Of a DNA stretch of 64,000 nt, positions 43,915 through 54,406 are shown piece after piece. A model generated the notes under the pieces. The model was not told where the DNA came from. It ran no database searches and saw only the letters and a program-made list of their open reading frames with translations. The stretch covers positions 623,820-687,819 of the forward strand of contig NZ_FNFX01000001.1 in assembly GCF_900100975.1 (NCBI RefSeq), in the 5' to 3' direction. Source of the stretch: Methylophilus rhizosphaerae (GTDB taxonomy: Bacteria > Pseudomonadota > Gammaproteobacteria > Burkholderiales > Methylophilaceae). The translations under genes and the position numbers were made by a program. Position 1 is the first letter of the stretch. Every line of letters begins with the position of its first letter.

Positions 43915-45870
43915 TCAAGCCGCCTGTACAATCACTTCCTCATGCAGCAATGCCTGTAATGTCTTACCTTTCAGCTGCTCCAGTTCCGCCAGTTGCTGAC
44001 GGATCGCAAACTCCACGCGCTCCAGGTCTGCAATACGCTCTTCCAGCGTATCGGTCGCCTGGTAAATACGCTTGATACTTTCCACACGACGCTTGAGTTG
44101 CATATGGTGCTCGCGCATCTGGCTTTCCATAGGGGCAATCACGGCTTTCAGCCAGCTCTCTGCATCGCGGTTCGCCGCCTCATATTCCAGCACCACATGA
44201 CTGGCCAGCGTCTCAAAGAACTTGCTGGTCAGGGTGAGTTTTTCATGCGCAATCATGTTAAATGTGGTGTTGAACTGATCGCGGTAAATCCCTTCCAGTT
44301 TATTCAATGCCTTGAGATAGCGTGACGTCGAAAATGGTGGTGGCGTTTTTTGCAGCAGGCCATGCTCTTTGGAGAACTTCTCATACATGGCTTCCATCAT
44401 TTTCTTGATTTCAAGTACGTGCACGTCAGCATCCATCATGCGACGCTTCAGGTCACTGAAAAAATCATCCATGGCTTGGCGCATGGTTTTGGTAAATGCC
44501 GCCTTCATCATGTTATCGCGTGTTTCCCGCACTTTGTTTTTGAGTGCGGGCATCCCCAGATGATGGAACAACTGGTGGGATTGCACCGAAAATACGCTAC
44601 GCAAGGCCTGGTACCGCTGCAAGCCCACTTCGAAGTTGACTTTGTCCTGTTTGACCTTGCGCATCATTTGCGCAATCACATCCTCGTTTTTACCTTGCAA
44701 ACAGCGCAATTCATCGGCCTGCTCCAGTACACCCTGCAACCGTGCCTCCAGGGTATTGCGTGTCTGGTGCATCATGTCGTCGACTTCACTGTGTATACTT
44801 TCGCGCACAATTTCCTGCTTGGCAGGGATCAATTCGTCAGAAAGATTTTTTTCCAGTTGCAGCAAGCGGCTTTTCTGCAATAACTGGTGATCGCCTGTGA
44901 CTTTGGCCAGCAAGCCCTTTTGTGCTGATGTCGGCAAAATCTGGTCACGCGAAAGCCCCAGTAACTCGGCAGTGTTCTGCAACTGATGATAAAGTTCGAC
45001 CTGGATTTCATCGTCGGTTTTCAATGGATCCCACAAGCCATCAATTTTGTTGAGCACAGCCATGCGCCCTTTTTGTTTCCAGCGTGCACCGCTGATATAA
45101 CGGCGCCAGACTTCCATTTCCGACTTGGTCACACCGGTATCGGCGCCGAGGATAAATAGCACTACATGTGCATTAGGCAACATGCTCATGGTCAACTCGG
45201 GCTCAGCACCAATCGCGTTCAGTCCCGGGGTATCCAGAATCACCAGACCCTGCTTGAGCAGAGCATGCGGGAAATTAATCACGGCATAGCGCCAGCATGG
45301 GATTTCCATCAGGCCATCCTGGCCGATCAGCATGTCATCATCAGCATGGTCCGGATGATACAAGCCCAGCGTTTGCGCCTCTTCACGCGTGACACGGCGG
45401 GTGCGGCTGACTTCCTTGAATGCTTCCACCATGCTTTCCCGCGAATGCGCATCAAATTCGACCACAGACCAGGCCTGCGGCATGCGGCGATATTCACTGA
45501 TGGACATCTGGCTGGCACTGCTTTCTATCGGCAACAGTGACAAACTGACCGGTTTGCCTGTGTCATACCGTAACTCGGTAGGACACATGGTCGTCCGGCC
45601 GGCACCGGAAGGCAGTAAACGATGGCCATAATCAGAGAAGAAGATGGCGTTAATGAGCTCGGACTTCCCACGGGAGAACTCCGCGACAAATGCGACGTTC
45701 AGCTTATCCTCACGCAAACGGTTGAGTTGTTGCTGGATACGCTCTTCAAGTTGCACATCGCTGAGTTGCTTATCGCCTAACCATCGTTGATATTCCCCCA
45801 GAACATCAGCGATTGTCTCCCGCCAGCGCGTATACAAATCAAATTGTTGTGCCAGTCTGTTATTTTCCAT
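43915..45870 (-). CDS. Dynamin-like large GTPase
   Basis: A 651-residue bacterial dynamin-family protein. The GTPase domain (about 55-330) has the P-loop EFSRGKSELINAIF, a conserved Thr for switch I in GRTTMCPTELRYD, the G3 motif ILDTPGLNAIG and the G4 NKIDG. The rest is long and helical with coiled-coil segments, including the C-terminal ESIKRIYQATDTLEERIADL. Such proteins remodel or protect membranes. It is a single gene, not the paired arrangement seen for some bacterial dynamins; function here is unknown. Confidence 0.85.
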   Translation of the reverse strand: MENNRLAQQFDLYTRWRETIADVLGEYQRWLGDKQLSDVQLEERIQQQLNRLREDKLNVAFVAEFSRGKSELINAIFFSDYGHRLLPSGAGRTTMCPTELRYDTGKPVSLSLLPIESSASQMSISEYRRMPQAWSVVEFDAHSRESMVEAFKEVSRTRRVTREEAQTLGLYHPDHADDDMLIGQDGLMEIPCWRYAVINFPHALLKQGLVILDTPGLNAIGAEPELTMSMLPNAHVVLFILGADTGVTKSEMEVWRRYISGARWKQKGRMAVLNKIDGLWDPLKTDDEIQVELYHQLQNTAELLGLSRDQILPTSAQKGLLAKVTGDHQLLQKSRLLQLEKNLSDELIPAKQEIVRESIHSEVDDMMHQTRNTLEARLQGVLEQADELRCLQGKNEDVIAQMMRKVKQDKVNFEVGLQRYQALRSVFSVQSHQLFHHLGMPALKNKVRETRDNMMKAAFTKTMRQAMDDFFSDLKRRMMDADVHVLEIKKMMEAMYEKFSKEHGLLQKTPPPFSTSRYLKALNKLEGIYRDQFNTTFNMIAHEKLTLTSKFFETLASHVVLEYEAANRDAESWLKAVIAPMESQMREHHMQLKRRVESIKRIYQATDTLEERIADLERVEFAIRQQLAELEQLKGKTLQALLHEEVIVQAA

Positions 45871-46104
45871 AAGGCCTGCTTATATAATTATCCGGTAACC
45901 TGCGTGGGATTGCCTGTGTTTTTCGCTAATCTAGCATGATTTACCAAAAGTTCAAATAAATCATGTAGGTATAGCCATTAATTCACAAGTAAAATGAATT
46001 ATCAATCCTAAGATTAGGCATTTATGCACTTATGCGCAGCCTGCTGTCATCTGCTATCATGTGCATCTATCAGTAACGACCGATATCCGACGTTCTTCAA
46101 TCCT

Positions 46105-46485
46105 ATGAGTGGCCTTTCTCCAGAGTCTCCTGTGCCTACCCTGATTCAGCTGCATCAAGGGTCGCGCCTGCTGGAAATTCATTTCGATAACCAGACTGAA
46201 TGCATGCTGTCATGTGAGTTCCTGCGTGTTTACTCCCCTTCTGCCGAAGTGCGTGGTCATGGTGCAGGCCAGGAAGTACTGCAAACGGGTAAAGAGCAAA
46301 TCAATATTACCGGTATTGAACCAGTTGGCCGCTACGCCATTAAACTGATATTTGACGATGGTCATGATACCGGCCTGTATTCATGGGACTATCTGTATTA
46401 CCTGGCACAGCATTATGAAAGTCTGTGGCAGGACTACATCACCAAGCTGACCATGGCCGGCCATACGCGCAAGGACGCCTCATAG
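46105..46485 (+). CDS. DUF971 (gamma-butyrobetaine hydroxylase N-terminal-like) protein
   Basis: A 126-residue small protein of the DUF971/GBBH-like family. The start at 46105 (MSGLSPESP) is preferred to an upstream ATG at 46024 whose product would add a poorly conserved Cys-rich leader; no strong ribosome site is seen for either. Family features are [26 protein letters not shown] (cited by ends LEIHF and SPSAE) and [22 protein letters not shown]. It is usually next to ubiE in betaproteobacteria, as here (2-bp gap). Confidence 0.85.
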   Translation: MSGLSPESPVPTLIQLHQGSRLLEIHFDNQTECMLSCEFLRVYSPSAEVRGHGAGQEVLQTGKEQINITGIEPVGRYAIKLIFDDGHDTGLYSWDYLYYLAQHYESLWQDYITKLTMAGHTRKDAS

Positions 46486-46487
46486 AC

Positions 46488-47255
46488 ATGCAACATAACA
46501 CCGAGCAGGACAAAACCACTCACTTTGGCTTTGAAACAGTCGCCGAGCAGGACAAACAGAAAAAAGTCGGTGAAGTCTTCCATTCCGTGGCACAAAAATA
46601 CAACATCATGAATGATGTGATGTCCGCCGGATTGCACCGCTTATGGAAACGTTTTGCGGTCGATGTCAGTGGTGTGGGCCAGGGCGACAAGGTACTGGAC
46701 ATTGCCGGTGGCAGCGGCGACTTGTCCAGGCTATTTGCCAGGAAGGTCGGTACGCAATCGGCACACAATCCTGGCCAGGTGATCCTGACCGATATCAATG
46801 CCTCCATGCTGGGTGTCGGTCGCGACCGCCTGATAGACGACGGGCTGAATATTCCTGCCGCTCAATGCAATGCCGAAACGCTGCCGTTTGCCGATGAAAC
46901 CTTCGACTGCGTCATCGTGGCGTTCGGCTTGCGCAATATGACCCACAAAGACGCCGCCCTGCGCGAAATGCAACGGGTACTGAAGCCTGGCGGGCGGTTG
47001 CTGGTGCTGGAATTCTCCAAAGTCTGGCAGCCCCTGGAAAAGCTCTATGATGCCTACTCCTTCAAGCTGCTGCCCAAACTGGGCAAATGGATTGCCAACG
47101 ACGAACCGAGTTACCGCTACCTGGCAGAAAGCATACGCATGCATCCTGACCAGGAAACCCTGAAGCAAATGATGTATGAAGCCGGTTTTGCCAAAGTGGA
47201 CTACTATAACCTCACGGCAGGCGTGGTTGCGTTACACAAAGGCGTTAAAATCTAA
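46488..47255 (+). CDS. ubiE: UbiE, ubiquinone/menaquinone C-methyltransferase
   Basis: A 255-residue SAM-dependent methyltransferase of ubiquinone synthesis. The start at 46488 ([15 protein letters not shown]) follows the DUF971 stop. Motif I is [11 protein letters not shown] and the UbiE signatures [21 protein letters not shown] (cited by ends VFHSV and SAGLH) and [20 protein letters not shown] are present. Confidence 0.95.
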   Translation: MQHNTEQDKTTHFGFETVAEQDKQKKVGEVFHSVAQKYNIMNDVMSAGLHRLWKRFAVDVSGVGQGDKVLDIAGGSGDLSRLFARKVGTQSAHNPGQVILTDINASMLGVGRDRLIDDGLNIPAAQCNAETLPFADETFDCVIVAFGLRNMTHKDAALREMQRVLKPGGRLLVLEFSKVWQPLEKLYDAYSFKLLPKLGKWIANDEPSYRYLAESIRMHPDQETLKQMMYEAGFAKVDYYNLTAGVVALHKGVKI

Positions 47256-47258
47256 GGT

Positions 47259-47852
47259 ATGTTTAAACCCCTGATGCAATTTGTGCTGCAACACTTGATG
47301 CAGCAAAACCACTGGACAGCCCCCCTGCTGCAACCGTATGCCAACCAGACCATCCGCCTGGATTTCAAGGTTGCCCAGATCCCGCTGACGATTTTACAAA
47401 ACGGTGAACTGGCTGTCGCAGCAGATTCTGCCAGTGCAGATGCCACCATCCATTTACCGCCCAGCCTCGTCATGCGCCTGCTGCGTAAAGATCCGCTGGC
47501 GTCCAACCTGGTTAAAATTGATGGGGATACGGCATTGGGCATTGAGGTAGGCAAAATCCTGTCCGCCATCCGCTGGGATGTGGAAGATGACCTGAGTAAA
47601 GTGGTTGGCGATATTGCCGCTTACCAAGTGGTGCAACTGGGCCAGCACAGACTCAAACGGCTACAGGATAATGCAAAAAACCTGGGGGAAATGCTGGTGG
47701 AATACTGGCAGGAAGAGCAGCCGCTGATCGCCAAAAAGTCCGGTATTGAACAATTCAACCAGGCTGTTGACCAGCTGCGCGAAGATACTGACCGCTTGCA
47801 ACAACGGATGGAAAAACTACTGGCAGCCCATACATCCCCGGAAAGTCGATAA
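47259..47852 (+). CDS. ubiJ: UbiJ, SCP2-domain ubiquinone biosynthesis accessory factor
   Basis: A 197-residue SCP2-like protein between ubiE and ubiB, the standard position of ubiJ. The N-terminal SCP2 lipid-binding domain includes LDFKVAQIPLTILQNGELAV; the C-terminus is a helical/coiled-coil stretch (QAVDQLREDTDRLQQRMEKL). UbiJ scaffolds the Ubi enzyme complex. Confidence 0.9.
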   Translation: MFKPLMQFVLQHLMQQNHWTAPLLQPYANQTIRLDFKVAQIPLTILQNGELAVAADSASADATIHLPPSLVMRLLRKDPLASNLVKIDGDTALGIEVGKILSAIRWDVEDDLSKVVGDIAAYQVVQLGQHRLKRLQDNAKNLGEMLVEYWQEEQPLIAKKSGIEQFNQAVDQLREDTDRLQQRMEKLLAAHTSPESR

Positions 47853-47854
47853 AC

Positions 47855-49402
47855 ATGCACTGGTTCCGTTTTTTTCATATTATCGGCGTCCTCCTCTGGT
47901 ACCGGCTGGATATTTTCTTTGTGCGGGATGGGCAGTCCCGCCCGCTGAACCACCTGCTTAATGGGCTGCTTTTCTGGCGCAGTGCGCCGCAGCAACGCGC
48001 CATTCGCTTAAGGCTGGCGCTAGAAAAACTGGGACCTATTTTCATCAAGTTCGGGCAAATGCTGTCCACCCGGCGCGACCTGCTGCCACCTGACGTGGCC
48101 GATGAACTGACCAAACTGCAAGACCAGGTACCGCCGTTTGCGTTTGCCCAGGTCGAGCTGATTCTGGCTGAGGCCTTTAATTCGCCATTCAGTACAATCT
48201 ATGCCGAATTTAACCCGCTACCGGTAGCCAGTGCCTCGGTGGCCCAGGTGCACTTTGCCACACTGCATACCGGTGAACAGGTCGCCGTGAAAGTCTTGCG
48301 GCCCGGCATTGCCGCCATCATACATCGTGACATCGCGTTGCTGCGTACACTGGCCTGGTGGGTGAAAACGTTTTCCAGAGAAGGCCGCCGGCTGAAACCG
48401 GATGAGATGATTGATGAATTCGCCCGCCACACCGAGCATGAACTGGACTTAACCCTGGAAGCTGCCCAATGTGCGCAACTGGGCCGTAACTTCAGCGACA
48501 AGCGCCTGCTGGTACCCAGCGTGTACTGGGACTACTCACGTAAGCAAGTGATGACCATGCAACGCATGTTTGGCACGCCGGTACGCCAGACAGCAAGCCT
48601 GAAAGCCGCGGGGATCAACCTCACAACACTGGCGCATGAAGGCGTGGAAATATTTTTTACCCAGGTGTTCCGTGATGGTTTTTTCCATGCCGACATGCAT
48701 CCCGGCAATATCCAGGTAGTGACGGAAGGGCCGGACAAAGGCAAATTCATCGCACTGGATTTCGGCATCATGGGCAGCCTGTCGCCGACTGACCAATACT
48801 ACCTGGCGCGCAACTTCCTGGCTTTCTTCAACCGTGATTACCGTGATGTCGCCGTGGCGCACATCGAGTCAGGCTGGGTCCCCGCAGAAACCAATGTGGA
48901 GGCGCTGGAGACAGCGGTACGCGCGATTTGCGAGCCTATTTTCGAAAAACCGCTCAAGGATATTTCATTTGGCCGCACCCTGCTCAGCCTGTTCCAGATG
49001 TCGCGCCGTTTTGGCGTCAACATCCAGCCACAACTGATCATGCTGCAAAAAACCCTGCTCAATATTGAGGGATTGGGGCGTGAACTGGACCCGAATATTG
49101 ACTTGTGGCAAAGCGCCAAACCCTTTCTCAAGCGCTGGATGAGTGAACAGATCGGCTGGCGCAGCCTGTTCAAGTCCGCCAGGCACGAGTTGCCTTATAT
49201 CCTGTCGCACGCAGCGGAAATGCCGCGTTTATTTGAGCAATATCTGCGCCATCGCAATGAAGCCAGCTTGCAGCAAAACCGTATTGATGCCATGCTGGCC
49301 ACCCAGAAAAAACAGGCGCGTGCGCAGAAATGGCTGATTGCTGCGGTCATTCTGCTGGTGTTATTACAATCAGCTGGCCTGTGTTTACTCTTCTATAGTT
49401 GA
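47855..49402 (+). CDS. ubiB: UbiB, ubiquinone biosynthesis protein kinase-like ATPase
   Basis: A 515-residue ABC1/ADCK-family atypical kinase with the KxGQ motif (FIKFGQMLSTRRDLLP), the Ala-rich loop PVASASVAQVHFA in place of a P-loop, VAVKVLRPG, HPGN (FHADMHPGNIQV) and DFG (ALDFGIMGSL). A C-terminal transmembrane segment (WLIAAVILLVLLQSAGLCLL) anchors it. It ends the ubi operon, with a terminator 22 bp later. Confidence 0.95.
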   Translation: MHWFRFFHIIGVLLWYRLDIFFVRDGQSRPLNHLLNGLLFWRSAPQQRAIRLRLALEKLGPIFIKFGQMLSTRRDLLPPDVADELTKLQDQVPPFAFAQVELILAEAFNSPFSTIYAEFNPLPVASASVAQVHFATLHTGEQVAVKVLRPGIAAIIHRDIALLRTLAWWVKTFSREGRRLKPDEMIDEFARHTEHELDLTLEAAQCAQLGRNFSDKRLLVPSVYWDYSRKQVMTMQRMFGTPVRQTASLKAAGINLTTLAHEGVEIFFTQVFRDGFFHADMHPGNIQVVTEGPDKGKFIALDFGIMGSLSPTDQYYLARNFLAFFNRDYRDVAVAHIESGWVPAETNVEALETAVRAICEPIFEKPLKDISFGRTLLSLFQMSRRFGVNIQPQLIMLQKTLLNIEGLGRELDPNIDLWQSAKPFLKRWMSEQIGWRSLFKSARHELPYILSHAAEMPRLFEQYLRHRNEASLQQNRIDAMLATQKKQARAQKWLIAAVILLVLLQSAGLCLLFYS

Positions 49403-49424
49403 TGCTTCCTCGCCTGAGGGTATT

Positions 49425-49450
49425 AAAAAGCCTGAATTTCAGGCTTTTTT
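49425..49450 (+). terminator. Intrinsic terminator after ubiB
   Basis: AAAAAGCCTG-AATTT-CAGGCTTTTTT, an 8- to 10-bp stem followed by a T-run. Confidence 0.88.
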
Positions 49451-49535
49451 ATTTTCAAAAACGAAGAAAGCCCCATGCTGCGCCAGGATTTGTTTTAAAA
49501 TCGCCCTTTTGTCACGGCGTTAAAGGGAACAGACA

Positions 49536-51005
49536 GTGCTGATCTGGTTTGTGGTAGCGTATTTACTGGTATCCATCGCTATCGGCTTGCTGGCTGCAAG
49601 AAACGTTCATAACACCAAGGATTATGCCATTGCAGGTCGCCACCTGCCGCTGCCAGTCGTGATGGCAACGGTATTTGCCACCTGGTTTGGTGCCGAAGCC
49701 GTGTTTGGTGTTTCTGCCACCTTTGTACGCGAAGGCCTGACCGGCGTGGCGGCCGACCCGTTCGGCTCCAGCATGTGCCTGATCCTGGCCGGTATTTTCT
49801 TTTCCAGCCGCCTGTATAAACTCAATATCCTCACCCTGGGTGATTTCTACCGCATCCGCTATAACCGCAGTGTGGAAGTGCTGACCACGATTGCAATCGT
49901 GGTGTCTTACATGGGCTGGGTCGCGGCCCAGATCAAGGCGCTCGGATTGATTTTCAACCTGATCAGCGATGGCTATATCCCGGAACAGACCGGCATGATA
50001 CTAGGTACGGCAATTGTACTCACTTACACCACGCTGGGCGGCATGCTATCGGTCGCGATTCTGGATTTTGTACAGATGATCGTGGTCATTGGCGGCCTGT
50101 TATATATCGCCACCCTGGTTTCCGGGCAAACCGGGGGCATCAGCCCTGTGATTGAGCATGCGCGCCATGCGGGCAAACTTAACTTCTTCCCGCAATCGGC
50201 CAACTGGAGCGTATGGCTGACCTTTCTTGGCGGCTGGCTGACCATGATGCTGGGATCAATTCCGCAACAGGATGTTTTCCAGCGCATCACTTCGGCCAGG
50301 ACCGCCAATATCGCCCTATGGGGATCGTTGCTGGGAGCCAGCATTTATTTCTGCTTCACCTTTGTACCCATGTTTATTGCCTATGCGGCCACCCTGATAG
50401 ACCCCGCCACCTTTGGTGCCCTGGTCGAAACGGATTCGCAACGCGTGTTGCCGACGCTGGTACTGACGCATACGCCCTTACTGGCGCAGGCTGTTTTCTT
50501 TGGCGCCGTGCTGTCGGCGATCATGAGTTGCTCCTCCGCAACGTTACTGGCCCCTTCCGTCACCTTTGCCGAAAACGTCATCAAAGGCTTTATGCCGAAT
50601 ATCAATGACCATGCTTTCCTGCGTATCATGCGTTTGTGCCTGGTCGGCTTTGCCGGTATCGTGCTGTTTTATGCCTTGCATTCAGATCTTTCCATTTTCG
50701 GCATGGTGGAAAGTGCCTATAAAATCACGCTGGCGGGCGCATTTGTACCCCTGGTTTTCGGGGCATTCTGGAAACAGGCGACTAGCCAGGGCGCACTGGC
50801 CGCGATTATTTTCGGCATTGGCAGCTGGATACTGATAGAAGTCATGGTCGGTGAAGCAGGTCTAATCCCGGCACAACTTTTAGGGTTATGTATCAGTACC
50901 GCTGCGATGGTCATCGGTTCTTTACTGCCACAAAAAATTGGCGGCTCGCCACCACCTCCGTATGGCTATATGCATGAACATGCCTCACGTAGCCATCCGC
51001 ATTAG
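49536..51005 (+). CDS. Sodium:solute symporter (SSS family)
   Basis: A 489-residue membrane protein with about 13 transmembrane helices. The GTG at 49536 follows AAAGGG by nine bases. Family features are AGRHLPLPVVMATVFATWFG near the N-terminus, the TLGGMLSVAILDFVQMIVVI segment in the SSS signature position, and FGAVLSAIMSCSSATLLAPS. The C-terminus is His-rich (HASRSHPH). The substrate cannot be deduced; it is not fused to a kinase. Confidence 0.87.
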   Translation: MLIWFVVAYLLVSIAIGLLAARNVHNTKDYAIAGRHLPLPVVMATVFATWFGAEAVFGVSATFVREGLTGVAADPFGSSMCLILAGIFFSSRLYKLNILTLGDFYRIRYNRSVEVLTTIAIVVSYMGWVAAQIKALGLIFNLISDGYIPEQTGMILGTAIVLTYTTLGGMLSVAILDFVQMIVVIGGLLYIATLVSGQTGGISPVIEHARHAGKLNFFPQSANWSVWLTFLGGWLTMMLGSIPQQDVFQRITSARTANIALWGSLLGASIYFCFTFVPMFIAYAATLIDPATFGALVETDSQRVLPTLVLTHTPLLAQAVFFGAVLSAIMSCSSATLLAPSVTFAENVIKGFMPNINDHAFLRIMRLCLVGFAGIVLFYALHSDLSIFGMVESAYKITLAGAFVPLVFGAFWKQATSQGALAAIIFGIGSWILIEVMVGEAGLIPAQLLGLCISTAAMVIGSLLPQKIGGSPPPPYGYMHEHASRSHPH

Positions 51006-51136
51006 GCCATGGAATTTTAATCCGTTTCAAATGCTCAAATCAGGAACTACCCTTCAAAGCTGCGACTGTTCGGTTGAACAGAAAAACCAGCATTTGCGAT
51101 AATTCAAGGATAGCTCCCTCACTCAAGATCGCTCTT

Positions 51137-52591
51137 ATGGTTATCAACAAACGCTTCTATACCCTTCTACTCAGTGCTATTGTACTGGCCGGTTTGCTGG
51201 CCACCAGCCTGATTGGGTACTTTGGCGCCAAAGACTCCCTGAGCGAGCGCCTGCAGCAGGAAATGCTGCCGCTGACCAGCGATAACATCTATTCGGAAAT
51301 TCAGCGTGACCTGTTACAACCGTTGCTGATTTCCTCTCTCATGGCGAACGATGTGTTTGTGTTCGACTGGGTCAATGACGGCGAAAAAGATGCCAGCAAA
51401 ATGATCAGCTACCTCGGGCAGATCCAGAAAAAATATAACACCATCACGGCATTTTTCATCTCCGAAAACTCCAGGCTTTATTACCACCCGACCGGAGTAC
51501 TGAAGAAAGTATCAGAATCCGGCCAGGAGGATCATTGGTATTTCGAGGCAAAGAACTCGCCTCACCCTTATACGATCAATATTGACCGCGATACCGCCGA
51601 CCATAAACGGTTAAGCATCTTCGTCAATTATCGTATCGAAGACAAATCCGGCAAATTCATTGGCATCATCGGTGTTGGCCTGTCACTGCAAACCGTGGTG
51701 GAACTGATTGAGAACTACCAGAAACGCTATGGCCGTGAAATTTATTTTGTGAACCGCCAGGGCGACGTCATGCTGCAAAGCAGCCAGTACAGCCCCGAAC
51801 TGCACCTGCAAAACAAAGACGGGCTGGACAAGGCATTCCTGCAAATCCTGACTTCCCCCAGCGCATCATTCTCATTCCGTGCCAAGAACGGGAGTACCTT
51901 ATACATCAATAGCCGCCTGGTACCCGAATTTGACTGGTACCTGATTGTGGAACAGGTGAATGACCCAAGCTCGGCACGCATAGAAAGAGCCTTCATCATT
52001 AATATGGCCGTGGCGCTGGTGATCAGTATCATCGTGTTGCTACTGGCGCATCTCGCCCTACGCAATTACCACGGCAAACTGGAGACCATGGCCACCCAGG
52101 ACAAACTCACCGGTGCTGCCAGCCGCCAGGTATTCGAGCTCTACTTCAAGCAAGCAGTTGCCCGTTGCGAGCGCCGGGGTGAAGCCCTGTCGCTGGTCCT
52201 GATGGATATTGATTTGTTCAAGCATATTAATGACACCTACGGCCACCAGGCCGGTGATCGCGTGCTGACGCGCATTGCCCAGCTCATCAAGTCACATATC
52301 CGTGCGGAAGATATCATCTGCCGCTGGGGTGGCGAAGAATTCCTGCTGCTATTAACAGGTTGCAACCTGGAAGACGCCAAGCATATTACCGAAACCATCC
52401 GTGCCGCCGTGGCAGGCCTGGAGTTTCACTTTAACAATGATGTCATCAAGATCACCATCAGTGCCGGACTGGCTGAGATGCAGCAGGGTGAGTCGCTCGC
52501 GCAAGTGGTGGAGCATGCCGACCATCGCCTCTACCAGGCCAAACATGCAGGCCGTAACTGCATCCGGCCGGATATTGCCACAGAGGTTTAA
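51137..52591 (+). CDS. Cache-domain diguanylate cyclase (GGDEF)
   Basis: A 484-residue sensor enzyme. The ATG at 51137 (MVINKRFY) is preferred to an upstream TTG. A first transmembrane helix, a periplasmic dCache domain (about 40-285) and a second helix (VALVISIIVLLLAHLAL) lead to a GGDEF domain with active site RWGGEEF and I-site RAED. It should make c-di-GMP in response to a small periplasmic ligand. It is separated from the symporter gene by 131 bp. Confidence 0.88.
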   Translation: MVINKRFYTLLLSAIVLAGLLATSLIGYFGAKDSLSERLQQEMLPLTSDNIYSEIQRDLLQPLLISSLMANDVFVFDWVNDGEKDASKMISYLGQIQKKYNTITAFFISENSRLYYHPTGVLKKVSESGQEDHWYFEAKNSPHPYTINIDRDTADHKRLSIFVNYRIEDKSGKFIGIIGVGLSLQTVVELIENYQKRYGREIYFVNRQGDVMLQSSQYSPELHLQNKDGLDKAFLQILTSPSASFSFRAKNGSTLYINSRLVPEFDWYLIVEQVNDPSSARIERAFIINMAVALVISIIVLLLAHLALRNYHGKLETMATQDKLTGAASRQVFELYFKQAVARCERRGEALSLVLMDIDLFKHINDTYGHQAGDRVLTRIAQLIKSHIRAEDIICRWGGEEFLLLLTGCNLEDAKHITETIRAAVAGLEFHFNNDVIKITISAGLAEMQQGESLAQVVEHADHRLYQAKHAGRNCIRPDIATEV

Positions 52592-52622
52592 CCACTGACG
52601 CTGAAAGACCTGGCCTTGCGTT

Positions 52623-53450
52623 TTATTTTGGCTGGCAAGAGGGGCAATAGAAGGTGGAGCGCTGCCCAAGCCGGATATTGAGGATGGGCTGGCCACAAAT
52701 GTGGCACGCCTGGCCAGTACGGCCATAGACAAAATAAGTCTGCTGAAAATACCCGGGATTACCATCTGCACCAAAAAAGTCGCGCAGGCTGCTGCCGCCG
52801 GCTTCCAGTGCCGCATGCAATGTCGCCTTGATTTCCGCCACCAGACACTGGCATTGCTGCAAGGTCAATTGCCTGGCGGGTGTTTCCGGATGGATGCGGG
52901 CGCGGAACAGCGATTCACTGGCATAAATATTACCCACCCCGACCACCAGGTGTGCATCCATGATAGCAAGCTTGATTGCCGTATTGCGCGAGCGTAACTG
53001 TTGATGCAGATAATTCGCGTCAAAGGCATCCTCCAGCGGTTCCGGCCCCAGGCTGTTGAGCAAGGGATGTTGTAACGGCGCCTGATCCAGCCATAACACT
53101 GCACCAAAGCGCCGCGGGTCGCGCAGGCGGATCACCCGGCCATCTTCAAACGCGATATCGACATGATCATGCTTTTCGTGCGGGAAATAACGTTCGAGCA
53201 GACACAAGCGGCCAGACATGCCCAAATGCAGCAGTAATGTTCCTGTGCGGGTTGTATCACCGACTTCCATCAGGATGTATTTGGCGCGACGCGTCAGTTG
53301 CCGTACATGCTGTCCCTGCAAAAGTTGCGGCAATTCGGCCGGAATCGGCCAGCGCAAGCCGTGATGGCGGATGGTGACCTCGCGAATCTGTGCGCCTTGC
53401 ACCGGCAGAAGACCCAGGCGCGTGACCTCAACCTCTGGTAATTCAGGCAT
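52623..53450 (-). CDS. mutM: Formamidopyrimidine-DNA glycosylase (Fpg/MutM)
   Basis: A 275-residue DNA repair glycosylase/AP lyase removing 8-oxoguanine. The catalytic N-terminus PELPEVE and the C-terminal zinc finger with its CxxC pairs (CHICGQPI and CPSCQ) are intact. It starts 12 bp after the DUF4340 gene in the same direction, so it is probably co-transcribed with the ABC system. Confidence 0.96.
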   Translation of the reverse strand: MPELPEVEVTRLGLLPVQGAQIREVTIRHHGLRWPIPAELPQLLQGQHVRQLTRRAKYILMEVGDTTRTGTLLLHLGMSGRLCLLERYFPHEKHDHVDIAFEDGRVIRLRDPRRFGAVLWLDQAPLQHPLLNSLGPEPLEDAFDANYLHQQLRSRNTAIKLAIMDAHLVVGVGNIYASESLFRARIHPETPARQLTLQQCQCLVAEIKATLHAALEAGGSSLRDFFGADGNPGYFQQTYFVYGRTGQACHICGQPILNIRLGQRSTFYCPSCQPK

Positions 53451-53462
53451 GCTGTCGTGTGA

Positions 53463-54359
53463 TTATTTCTGAATATTCACTGGCGGGTTCACCATGGTGA
53501 AGCCGACATCATTGGGGAAATGATAAATAATACCTTCGTCGGGGCGTGCCAGCAGATATTCAGGTGACTCCTGTATCTTGTCGAAATGTACCTTTTTGCC
53601 GTCACGCAGCAATACTTCAAAAGAAGGGTAACTTTGCTTGCGGTCCGGTGTATACACTTCCACCGAAGTCGCCTGCGCCTGCCTCCAGCTGAAATCCATC
53701 CACTCGTTCATATCATTTTGCGTCGGTTTGGCCTTCGCATCACTGACTGACCACTTGCCATCCGTTGCCAGCTGGACTTTCAGCGCATTCTCTTCCCACT
53801 GTTCCAGGTGTGCCAGATCGAACCCAGCCAGTTGCTTGCGCTCGTCCGGCGATAATGGCGCCTTGTCTATCATTTCAATCGGCTGTGTTGCCGCCGCTTC
53901 GCTATATTGACCTGGCAGCAAAAATACATTGCCGGCATAACCAATATACTGCTCTTCGGTCACCGGGTTATAAGTGCCAAACGTAAATACATGCTCGCCT
54001 TGCCGCCCGGACAAGGTGAGTCTCAGCACCGGCTGGTCCAGGCCGTATTTGGCGGCATCCTGCAACGGCAGCCTGGTCGCTGTGGTAGCCGCAATGATGG
54101 ACAACGCACGCTGCACCGACATTTGGTCAGCCCGTGCCGAGTAAGGTTTGCGCATCATCCAGTAGCCATTCTGGCGCTCAAAAACAGTCGGGGCTTTCGT
54201 CGGGAATTCCACCTTGACCGACTCAAAATCCGCCATCTTGAGGGCAGATACTTCAAACCTGTCCGTTTCCGCTTTTTCCTGCGGCTTCAGGTGCAGGAAT
54301 ACTGAAATTCCCACCACGATTGCCAGCAGCAACAGGTTTAATATCCATCTTTTTTTCAT
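53463..54359 (-). CDS. DUF4340 protein linked to a Gld-type ABC transporter
   Basis: A 298-residue protein with one N-terminal transmembrane helix and an extracytoplasmic domain with the DUF4340 look (VERQNGYWMMRKPYSARAD, LTLSGRQGEHVFTFG). The start at 54359 (MKKRWILN) is chosen over a GTG three codons upstream. Such genes usually follow gldG-like genes, as here. Function unknown. Confidence 0.82.
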   Translation of the reverse strand: MKKRWILNLLLLAIVVGISVFLHLKPQEKAETDRFEVSALKMADFESVKVEFPTKAPTVFERQNGYWMMRKPYSARADQMSVQRALSIIAATTATRLPLQDAAKYGLDQPVLRLTLSGRQGEHVFTFGTYNPVTEEQYIGYAGNVFLLPGQYSEAAATQPIEMIDKAPLSPDERKQLAGFDLAHLEQWEENALKVQLATDGKWSVSDAKAKPTQNDMNEWMDFSWRQAQATSVEVYTPDRKQSYPSFEVLLRDGKKVHFDKIQESPEYLLARPDEGIIYHFPNDVGFTMVNPPVNIQK

Positions 54360-54406
54360 TACAACCAACTCCGTCTGCGATACAACCTGAATAACCTGCT
54401 TCGCCC

